From Ditylenchus dipsaci (taxonomy: Eukaryota > Nematoda > Chromadorea > Rhabditida > Anguinidae), in the NCBI GenBank assembly GCA_004194705.1, contig SADC01001226.1:62001-126000 (forward strand): a stretch of DNA of 64,000 nucleotides, in the 5' to 3' direction. This document shows, piece after piece, positions 52,400 through 61,012 of the stretch. The notes under the pieces are model-generated. The model did not search any database, had not been told where the DNA came from, and was given only the letters and a program-made list of their open reading frames with translations. The translations under genes and the position numbers were made by a program. Position 1 is the stretch's first letter. The number at the start of each line of letters is the position of its first letter.

Positions 52400-53292
52400 A
52401 GCACTAACAACGGTACATAAACAAATTTCAAAAATGTTCTCACATTTTTCATATTTCATTGTTCCCAATAGCAGCATCCTGCCATAGTCCAACTCGTCTC
52501 CAGGAAATGGTCGCATAATGTTGTCTCTCAAAGGGAACGCTGCATCTCCGACAATGAAAAGAGGTGTGAAAACATCAGTTCCAGGAAGATTTTTCGCTTC
52601 TGGCAGATTAAGGACCTTGCGATCAAGAGCCTCTTTGAAAGAGCATCTGCCGAAGATTCCTGAAAAGTCGGAAAGATTGAAAGTCAGAGAAAAGAAGTCG
52701 CCTAGAAGAAGAGAGCTTACCACCGTCACTGTCCTTGCCATAATTTCCTACATCTGCATACACGCACTTGTAGTCGGCATCACAAATTGCAAGAAGCACA
52801 GTCGAAAAACCACCTTTGTAATTGTAATGCAAGGAGCCAGTATTTGTTGGAGCCTTCAGCAGAATGTGTTTGCCATCAATCGCGCCTTTGTTTAACTAGT
52901 TTTATCACAACTGCATTGAAAACCCGTGAAATTAGCCTACAAATTGTATTTGGAGAATTCCACTTTTCCCAGAACTTTGTAGTAATTCTATTCCATTCTT
53001 CGGCTGTTGATGGAGTTTTAAATACTTCGGAGCAAGATGTAGACGAATGATCATCCTTGCCTGCGAAAAAGAGAAAAAATAACGATCGCTATGTTATGAT
53101 AAAAACCTACTTTTCCCAAGCTCCTTCCGATTTTTTCCCAGACGGCTCCATTCAATACTTGCTTCTTGTACTATGAATGGCCCATGTCCCACAGAATTGG
53201 ATAGAGGAAGACGATACCGATTAGCTTGCTTTCCAACTCTTCCTCTGCTTTGAGATCGTGACCGCTCACATTCTTCCTTTTCCGACTAGCCA
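52400..53292 (-). pseudogene. PIF/Harbinger DDE transposase (DDE_Tnp_4 type)
   Basis: Enzyme of the surrounding element. The minus-strand ATG at 53292 opens MASRKRKNVSGHDLK. After a frame change the reading continues SIEWSRLGKNRKELGK. A following exon reads FKTPSTAEEWNRITTKFW. Removing a short intron (about 52942-52890) joins it to AIDGKHILLKAPTNTGS (first Asp), HYNYKGGFSTVLLAICDADY and VYADVGNYGKDSDGG (second Asp region). After another intron, 52625-52440 reads LNLPEAKNLPGTDVFTPLF, VGDAAFPL and MRPFPGDEL. The order is that of Harbinger nucleases. At least one frame break near the N-terminus and a short C-terminus make it doubtful that it is active; intron boundaries are partly inferred. Confidence 0.82.
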
Positions 53293-53741
53293 TATTGCTT
53301 GAATGACGATGGAGATGTCAAAATACCTGAAATTATACATTGACAGATTATGGACGGATAAATTATGTATATGATGTTCATAGATAAATAGTTATGGATA
53401 AACGTGGTAAAAAGGAGAACAAATATATATAACAAAACAGAAGCAGGAATTTGAAGATAAGTTGTCTAGATCACAAGACAATCGACGATTACTAGGTTCG
53501 GTGAGCGTTGGATTTCAAAATCTCATTGTGAACAGGGTGTGAGTGTGGGTGTGGGACCGGGTGTGAGTGCAGGATTTCAAAATATGATTGTGAACAGGTG
53601 TGGGTGCGGGTGTGGGTGTGAGTGCGGGTGCGGGATTTTCAAACCTTATTGTGAACACGAGTGTGGGTCTAAGTGTGGGTGCGAGTGTGGGTGCGGGTGC
53701 GGTGTGGGTGTGAGATTTTGGGTTATGTGAACGTAGCTTTA

Positions 53742-54938
53742 CAGTTGCGGACAATTGATAGAAAACGACAACAAATTTTTTGAATTGTGTGTTGTTTCGA
53801 CTGGAAATAAGAGACTCATGCCAAACCTTAAACACAGTTTTGTAGAGTAATTCAAGCGCTACAAACTGGTGTATAAAATTTTTCAATGCCCCACTAATTT
53901 TTAAAGTTTTTCTTACGCCTAAAAATGTAGGCAAATATTTGGCCCGACAATTGATAGAGAACGATTTCTTTTTTTAAGCTAATTAATTTTATTTTTTGTG
54001 TATTGTCAACTTTTGATGACTATTTGTAAGCCCTGTTCCTCAGCTACAATTTGGTATATCAAACTTTTTTTTTTGAATTATTATACGAAAAATTATGACC
54101 ATAGAAATAAAAGTGTCGATTTCTAGTCAAATTCAAATAAAATGTAAGGAAAATGGTTGTTTGACCACATAATTAAGAGCTTTTCTCCAAATTTTAAAAA
54201 TCAAAATTCACGTCCTTATGCATTTTTTGAAAGCTCTATGATTTCTCTACATAATGACATTTTGATCGTTATCGTAAAATCACTCTGCACTGAGATGCGC
54301 ATAGGTTGAAGTTTAAAACCCTGAAAAACTGCCGTTTGCCTTATTTTAAGCCATTTTCAGGGTTTTAAACTTCAACCTATGCGCATCTCAGTGCAGAGTG
54401 ATTTTACGATAACGATCAAAATGTCATTATGTAGAGAAATCATAGAGCTTTCAAAAATGCATAAGGACGTGAATTTTGATTTTTAAAATTTGGAGAAAAG
54501 CTCTTAATTATGTGGTCAAACAACCATTTTCCTTACATTTTATTTGAATTTGACTAGAAATCGACACTTTTATTTCTATGGTCATAATTTTTCGTATAAT
54601 AATTCAAAAAAAAGTTTGATATACCAAATTGTAGCTGAGGAACAGGGCTTACAAATAGTCATCAAAAGTTGACAATACACAAAAAATAAAATTAATTAGC
54701 TTAAAAAAAGAAATCGTTCTCTATCAATTGTCGGGCCAAATATTTGCCTACATTTTTAGGCGTAAGAAAAACTTTAAAAATTAGTGGGCATTGAAAAATT
54801 TTATACACCAGTTTTGTAGCGCTTGAATTACTCTACAAAACTGTGTTTTAAGGTTTGGCATGAGTCTCTTATTTCCAGTCGAAACAACACACAATTCAAA
54901 AAAATTTGTTGTCGTTTTCTATCAATTGTCCGCAACTG
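53742..54938. mobile_element. 1.2-kb palindromic mariner-type MITE
   Basis: Two nearly identical inverted arms, 53742-54326 and 54355-54938, with a 28-base spacer. The ends are CAGTTGCGGAC and GTCCGCAACTG with TA outside both (53740-53741 and 54939-54940), as in Tc1/mariner insertions. The arms differ at only a few positions by eye, so the duplication or insertion is recent. Non-coding; a transcript would form a long hairpin. Confidence 0.9.
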
Positions 54939-55212
54939 TATCCTGTGCTGACAGAGCGTTGGATGTGTCTGTTGTTTAGGCTTTCAAATGGTTTTTCAAC
55001 GGGGGTTTCTTTGGGTTTTCGTTCGGCTTTTCAACACAACGTGCGACCACAGCCATACCTGCACGCTCGCCAAAAATAAAAAAAGCGCCGGCGCTTTTTC
55101 ATTAACACCGCCGGCGCCGGCTGGAGCGCCGAGTCATTAAAATTTTCGCCGCTGGCGCTTATTAGATGTCTTTTTTTGCCGGCGGCGCGCCGGCGCTGGT
55201 GCAGCGCCGGCG

Positions 55213-57275
55213 GGCAGGAGTAAGATGCGGCAAATCACATTGCGACAAATCAAATTGCGGCAAAATCAGATTGCGGCAAATCAGATTGCGACAATTCAAA
55301 TTGCGGCAAATGAAATTCCGACAATTCAAATTGCGACAATTCAAATTGCGGCAAAATCAAATTGCGACAATTCAAATTGCGGCAAAATCAAATTGCGACA
55401 ATTCAAATTGCGGCAAAATCAAATTGCGACAATTCAAATTGCGGCAAAATCAAATTGCGGCATAAGTGGGAGGTCACATTGGGCTGCTATTTGGGTTGAT
55501 CGTTATTTTATACGTTAGGTATTTTCGTTCACTTTGTGAGTAAATATTTGTATATCATTTTTTCGCTTTCCTCCTGGCCTGACTTTACTTCTTTGCTTCT
55601 TTCAGCTATGGAAAACGAATACTATACTGAGAAAGGCAAACCTATGGGCTTCTGCAATGGATATGCAATGAGGTTTCGTAGAGTGCGCAAGCATGATGGC
55701 AAAATGACCTGTCAATGCGCAAAGAAAAGCTGTGGGGGACTGCCACGTCTACAAGCCGCGAAGATCTGATTGAGGAGAACGCCCATCATTGCCTACTAAA
55801 CATTGAGCTCGTCGAAGTAAGGTTTCAGTTAAAAGTCTCTGTTCTATGTCACTTATGTCTTCTTGTTCATGTGAGAAAACGGGTCTCCAACGCCATATCA
55901 GCAGCCGAATCTAACCGTGACACGCCAGCAAGAAGCATTGTGGACATATCGTTCGAAGGACTCTCGGGTGAACTTCTAGTTTCCATGCCGGCGAAGGAAA
56001 CTTTAAGGGCGCGTCTCACTCGTCATCGCAGCAAAAATATTGGAAGCGTAAACAGAGGGCTCAACACTACTGAATGGTCGAACAACATTAAGGAAACAAA
56101 TGATGGAAGGACATTTCTTCATTATGGCTCAGGTACGTGAGATAGCCTTAGTGATATTTTGTCGGCTTTAAATTTACTTTACATTATAGCCACTGAGAAT
56201 TACTTTGGGCCTCCGTTGCTACCAGGATATGCGGGACCAAGTCCTCCACCGAGGTTTCTTATCTTTACAACATCCAATTCTCTCCGCTTACTGCAGGTAC
56301 TTTACATAAATTTATATTTGAAATCGTTCTATGCTTTCTGTTTCAGATCAATCGTCATCGGGCTATGGACGGGACGTTCTTCGCAGCACCGAGAGGCTAC
56401 AATACTTCCGGCAAGACAATCCTCCGTTAGCAGATGTGATATTTAAGCTACAAACTGACGAACAGAAGACACGACAGAATATCGAGATGTAATCTACAGT
56501 ATACTTATTTTTTGATGTGCGTGAATATTTTAATGTTTAGTCGAGCTCGCAATCCGATGCCAAGAGTAACTGGTGGATGAGATCGCAGAAAGCAATCTTC
56601 TCTGGTAATCAGATTAAACAGTTGGTCGTCGACTACTCCAATAGAACTGGTCTTTCTCGCATGGAATTTCTTTTTTCAATAGCCGCTCATCTAGAAAAAT
56701 ATCAAGAGCGTTGATGTCGAGCCAAATTATTTCACGATTACATTTTTGTTGTCTGTGGTTTGGATCTGAATAAAGAACTGGTGTTGTATACATGGTTAGC
56801 TATGTTCTAATGTTGAATTTAGTAGATTTAGTAGAGCAATTATGGTGCTGGTCAAGATTCGACACTTTTGCTGTCAAACAGCACATTATGCTGTTTGATT
56901 GTTTGCTGACTTTTTTACAGTTAGTCAATTTTTGGTTTCTAGCAAAATCTCATCTCACAAACAAGCCTGTTTAGACGGCAGCTTATTGAGACCACATAGT
57001 GGTGGCAGATTAAGCATTACTTGAAAGATTCAAATTTGATTACCGCAATTTAAATTGTCGCAATATGATTTGCCGCAATTTGAATTGTCGCAATTTGATT
57101 TTGCCGCAATTTGAATTGTCGCAATTTGATTTTGCCGCAATTTGAATTGTCGCAATTTGATTTTGCCGCAATTTCATTTTGCCGCAATTTGAATTGTCGC
57201 AATCTGATTTGCCGCAATCTGATTTTGCCGCAATTTGATTTGTCGCAATGTGATTTGCCGCATCTTACTCCTGCC
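55213..57275 (+). mobile_element. FLYWCH-MULE deletion derivative with tandem-repeat termini
   Basis: Ends GGCAGGAGTAAGATGCGG and the exact inverse. GCGCCGGCG lies outside both (55204-55212 and 57276-57284), a 9-bp duplication. Arms 55213-55460 and 57040-57275 are tandem repeats of a 31-bp composite unit (CAAATTGCGGCAAAAT plus CAAATTGCGACAATT). Inside are the ends of a MULE gene. Confidence 0.9.
55608..56492 (+). pseudogene. FLYWCH-MULE transposase, internally deleted
   Basis: The ATG at 55608 opens MENEYYTEKGKPMGF; a FLYWCH finger follows (MTCQCAKKSCGG ... ENAHHCL), with a one-base frame change beside a G5 run at about 55733. Further exons read RVSNAISAAESNRDTPAR and NEYFGPP-type sequence. 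The exon from about 56347 reads INRHRAMDGTFFAAPRGYN, with the first catalytic Asp (DGTF). It then passes directly to a C-terminal type segment (QDNPPLADVIFKLQTDEQ) that ends near 56492. The second Asp, the Cys/His segment and the Glu region of a MULE core are missing. Introns are GT-AG (for example 56135-56188). A defective copy, related to but clearly different from the 12-14 kb gene. Confidence 0.75.
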
Positions 57276-57669
57276 GCGCCGGCGCCTGCTTATGTATAAT
57301 AAGGGTAAAATTTGAATTATGTTTTTAAACATGACAAAATTCATACTAAAACGACGTTTTTTCACAACAGATATCATTTGCATAGTACTTGAATAGATCT
57401 TCCGCCTTCTGTTAACTTCTAAAACTATATACTTTTTCCATCTTTCGAAGCGCCGGCGCCTCACGAAATTTTCGCCGCCGGCTCCGACACGCTTCATTTT
57501 TTCGCCGGCGCTCCAACTCGCCCAATTTTACCCGGCGGCGCGCCGGCGCTCGTGCAGCGCCGGCGCGCCGCCGGCGCTGCGTGCAAGTATGACCACAGCT
57601 TCGTTTTCATCTTTTTAACTCAAATAAAGCAAAATCATTGCGGTTTTTGTTGATATTCAGAATATTTTT

Positions 57670-57902
57670 TAAAGGCCTGACCTCTTCCTACTCGGTGGTC
57701 CCCGCCAATTCAAAAATTTCTCTTGATCATTGGACTTCTGTACGGATTTTTCCGCTAGGTTTCTAACAAAACTAAGCCTAAAATTTGATTTCAGGCCTAG
57801 TTTTGTTAGAAACGTGGCGGAAAAATCCGTACAGAAGTCCAATGATCGAGGGAAAATTTTTGAATTGGCGGGGACCACCGAGTAGGAAGAGGTCAGGCCC
57901 TT
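57670..57902. mobile_element. palindromic MITE family, copy 2
   Basis: Same 233-bp palindrome as at 50.8 kb: TAAAGGCCTGACCTC to GAGGTCAGGCCCTTA, with a few single-base differences. Confidence 0.85.
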
Positions 57903-57923
57903 AAAAAAGATTGCTAAAATCTT

Positions 57924-58166
57924 TTTAAAGGGGCATGCCCGTGCGTTAAGGCGCGAACCAGCAGTTTTTTCGAATTTTTTTCGAATCGTCTCCTTTTTCC
58001 CTCGTTCTGCGTCAAATCTGATATAGATGACCTTATACTGCTTTTCAAAACTAGACAAAAAACTTAGAAAATCTTGACGAGAACGAATGTGAAAATTTAT
58101 CGAGAAAGAAAAGGACTGCTGGTTCGCGCCTTTTCTCCCCATCGGGCACGATCATGCCCCTTTAAA
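57924..58166. mobile_element. foldback MITE (AAAGGGGCATG ends)
   Basis: TTTAAAGGGGCATGCCCGTGC at left and GGGCACGATCATGCCCCTTTAAA at right. Just inside, AAGGCGCGAACCAGCAG and CTGCTGGTTCGCGCCTT are inverted. About 240 bp, ending only some 40 bp before the RFC5 start codon, so it may form part of its upstream region. Confidence 0.75.
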
Positions 58167-58207
58167 ACCTCTCAATCGTGTTTTATTTTGTAGATATATT
58201 ATCGCTA

Positions 58208-60905
58208 ATGGTTAATTTGGAAGAAGGGCCGAGCCCGAGCACTGGAAATTTGCCGTGGGTGGAGAAGTACAGACCGTCAACATTGGATGAACTCGTCTCG
58301 CACAAGGAAATAATCAAGACTAGTAAGTCTCCTTAGTGTAACTACTAATTTACTCGCAATTTCCATGTGAGGGATTTAGACCGCATCTCACCTCATAATC
58401 ATACCTTCACGGGCACCGGCTCCGGCGCCAGGCAAAATTTCACCATCTTCGGGCGGCGACGCCGGCGCCCTATTTGTAGCGGCGCCGGCGTCCAGCTCCG
58501 AGAAACCACCGCAGTACTGCATTTTTTAAATATTTTGTTGACATTTTAAAGCTTGTTTTAGTATCTTTCTTATATCGTGATAGCAATTAAACAAAAAAAA
58601 ATTAAGTATAATACTTATCGTAACCCCGTGCCATTAAACAAAAAATTTTGAGTATAACAGATGTCATAAACCCCGGCGCCGCCTCTTTTGAAGCGCCGGC
58701 GCCAGCGCAAATTTTTAAGGGGCGCTGATCCGACGCCGTATTTAAAGTGGCGCCGGTGCCAGGCGCCGATTCTTGAAAGGCCCGGCGCCGATTTTTTCGA
58801 GCGTGCAGGTATGCTCATAATATATGAAGTGAAAACATTTGTTTTAGTTACTCGTCTCATCGATGAAGATAAGTTGCCGCATTTACTCTTTTACGGCCCA
58901 CCAGGAACTGGAAAGACGAGCACTATTTTGGCAGCTGCAAGGGCCATATATAAACCAAGTCAAATGAACGCTCTTGTTCTGGAGGTAGTTTTATTCAACT
59001 TTTTTTGTTCAGCTTCTTTTTAACTACCATATTTGTTCCAATAAAGCGGCCTCTTAAATTGAAGAAGCGTGTTTTGACCCACTTTTCTCAGACCACCATT
59101 GGATAAGTTATCACCCATTTTTAATTTATCTCATTAGCTACAAGGCGGGGGCTAACTTTTCTAAAACAGTTTTCGAAAAGTGGGTCAAAACACACAGTTA
59201 CATGAGCATCATTTTCAATCGAGCTAGGGGGGGGGCGCTGTTTTATAAAATAACTGCGGTAGTTCCAATACACTTGTAAATAACTATTATATTAAGTTGA
59301 ATGCTTCTGATGATCGTGGTATTCAAGTGGTCAGGCAGAAAATTGTCGATTTTGCTTCGATGAAGACTTTGGAATAGGCACTGGACCGTCAGACAAAAGA
59401 AAGGCGCCTATCAAGCTTATCATTCTGGATGAAGCTGATGCTATGACGAAGGATGCTCAAAGTGCCTTCTGTTTTATTTTAGTTAGAGGCCTGACCTCTT
59501 CCTACTCGGTGGTCCCCCGCCAATTCAAAAATTTTCCCTTGATCATTGGACTTCTGTACGGATTTTTCCGCCACGTTTCTAACAAAACTAAGCCTAAAAT
59601 TTGATTTTTAGTTTTGCTTAGTTTTGTTAGAAACGTGGCGGAAAAATCCGTACAGAAGTCCAATGATCAAGGGAAATTTTTGAATTGGCGGGGGACCACC
59701 GAGTAGGAAGAGGTCAGGCCCTTTAAAGAGGCGTATATTAACATTTTTAGTGCTTTACGTCGAGTCATTGAGAAGTACACGGAGTCTACTCGTTTCTGCA
59801 TAATCTGCAACTACTTGTCAAAGATTATTCCTGCTCTACAGTCGAGATGCACAAGGTAATTTATCTTTAAATTCTGCTTTCAAAAACACATTGTTCAGGG
59901 TGTTTCAAGAAATTCGCCCCTTTGAAATTGCTCGAATTTCGAATTTCTGTTTTGCCAATCGTTTTTTCTTAACGGGCAATTTCGTTAAGTGTTAGAAATG
60001 TCAAAAGTACAATTTTCGCTTGGTCCCCGTCTGGTTCTGGTCCTGTTCTGTGGGTGGCCTCTAGATGACTAAAACCAGAACCACATGGGGCACCACCTTT
60101 GCTTGCAAAAATCGTATTTTTTTCACATTATGAACTATCAAAATTGTCCGTCAAGAAAAATCGTTTCGCGTTTACAGAATTTTGATATCGTGTCAGGAAA
60201 AAAGTTATGACCGTTTCGAAAGGGCCGAATTTCTTGAAACACCCTGTATTTCATCGGTGAAATTTCAGGTTTCGATTTGCGCCGCTAAGCAAGGATCAAG
60301 TCTTACCAAGACTCAATTATATTATCGAGCAAGAGAAAATTAAAGCTACTGAATCGGGCAAGGAAGCTTTATTTAAACTTTCGAACGGGGATATGCGTCG
60401 TGTGATTAACGTTTTGCAGGTAGTTTTAGTGACCTTTCATTGCAAAAGAGATTGAAAATCCTATCTAACTCTAGAGCACATCATTGGCTTTGATGAAGTC
60501 AATGAGGATACAGTTTACCAGTGCGTGGGGCAAGCTCAACCTGGCGTGATCAAAAAGATGCTTCAGATTTTGTTGGACTCCAGATTTGAGACGGCATATG
60601 AAAGTAACTTTTACTTAATTTTAACAGAAACCCTAATTTTTTGACAATCATACTTTGATTGAATTTCAGAATTGAATGAGCAGTGCCAGCAACACGGGAT
60701 TGCTTTGGCTGACATTTTGGACGAACTGCTTGAGCTGATAACCGGAATAGACATGCCGCAGAATGTGGCTTCTCTTCTCATGGACAAGATCTCTCAAATC
60801 GAAACACGCTTAGCAAGTGGATGCTCAGAAAAGATACAGTTGCTGGCGCTTATTTCTGCTTTCACAGACTCCAAGGAGCTTCTCTTCAAGAATTTTGAAT
60901 CTTAG
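58208..60905 (+). CDS. RFC5: replication factor C subunit 5 (clamp-loader AAA+ ATPase)
   Basis: Small RFC subunit that helps load the PCNA clamp at primer-template junctions in the nucleus. Exons: 58208-58322, 58848-58984, 59297-59462, 59751-59855, 60269-60419, 60475-60603, 60670-60905 (about 346 residues, near the human RFC5 length). The start [21 protein letters not shown] has the [10 protein letters not shown] box. Walker [11 protein letters not shown] is in exon 2; NASDDRGI and Walker [11 protein letters not shown] in exon 3; sensor 1 NYLSKIIPA and the SRC motif in exon 4; NGDMRRVIN in exon 5. Three one-base problems remain, each at a homopolymer: TTT at 59368-59370, the exon-3 donor CAAAG|TGCC, and TTT in exon 6 near 60492. 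A probable SL/intron acceptor (TTTTATTTTGTAG) lies just before the ATG. Polyadenylation signal AATAAA at 60936. Introns 1, 3 and 4 carry MITEs. Confidence 0.92.
58400..58813. mobile_element. GC-rich foldback element, copy 2, in RFC5 intron 1
   Basis: Starts CATACCTTCACGGGCACC and ends GAGCGTGCAGGTATG. CTCATAAT is exactly duplicated (58392-58399 and 58814-58821). Built of GGCGCCGGCG words like the 55-kb copy and with the same terminal words, so same family. It ends only 34 bases before exon 2. Confidence 0.88.
59484..59725. mobile_element. palindromic MITE family, copy 3, in RFC5 intron 3
   Basis: TAGAGGCCTGACCTC to GAGGTCAGGCCCTTTA, about 242 bp, nearly perfect palindrome and close to the copies at 50.8 and 57.7 kb. 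It lies between the exon 3 donor and exon 4 acceptor and makes up most of that 288-base intron. Confidence 0.87.
59896..60246. mobile_element. MITE with CAGGGTGTTTCAAG ends, in RFC5 intron 4
   Basis: CAGGGTGTTTCAAGAAATTCG at left and CGAATTTCTTGAAACACCCTG at right are inverted, about 25 bp. The ends resemble mariner-type termini; TA follows the right end, but TT precedes the left. A one-ended relative (GGGGTGTCCAAGAAATC) occurs near 39817. Confidence 0.78.
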
Positions 60906-60935
60906 ACTTATTTGGTTGTCCTGCTATTGTTTTGA

Positions 60936-60981
60936 AATAAAAAATAAGGTTTCTCAACTTTTTCATAAAGTCTGATTTATT
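60936..60981. terminator. convergent polyadenylation signals of RFC5 and GPCR
   Basis: AATAAA for RFC5 lies at 60936-60941 (plus). TTTATT, the AATAAA of the minus-strand GPCR, lies at 60976-60981. The two stop codons are only 107 bases apart, so the 3' ends probably overlap or nearly so. Confidence 0.65.
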
Positions 60982-61012
60982 CTGCTCCCATGTAAAGACT
61001 CTGTAAATTTGA

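Larger units (their letters stand above)
51101..53738 (-). mobile_element. PIF/Harbinger transposon with minisatellite termini
   Basis: Ends AGGCACGTTCACA and TGTGAACGTAGCT with TTA outside both (51098-51100 and 53739-53741). The left arm (51101-51360) repeats TCGCACCCACACCCACAC with TTGTGAACACT spacers. The right arm (53515-53738) is its inverse (GTGGGTGTGGGTGCGGG). A DDE transposase lies on the minus strand inside. Terminal bases resemble those of 49069-50507 (ACGTTCACA), so the two are probably related families. The arms are minisatellite, as in the MULEs here but with different sequence. Confidence 0.85.
55054..57591. mobile_element. GC-rich foldback element, copy 1, interrupted by a MULE remnant
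   Basis: Ends CATACCTGCACGC and GCGTGCAAGTATG, with ACCACAGC exactly repeated outside (55046-55053 and 57592-57599). The element's own sequence (55054-55212 and 57276-57591, about 475 bp) is built of GCGCCGGCG words, extremely GC-rich in an AT-rich genome. A 2.06-kb MULE derivative sits within it. Confidence 0.87.
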
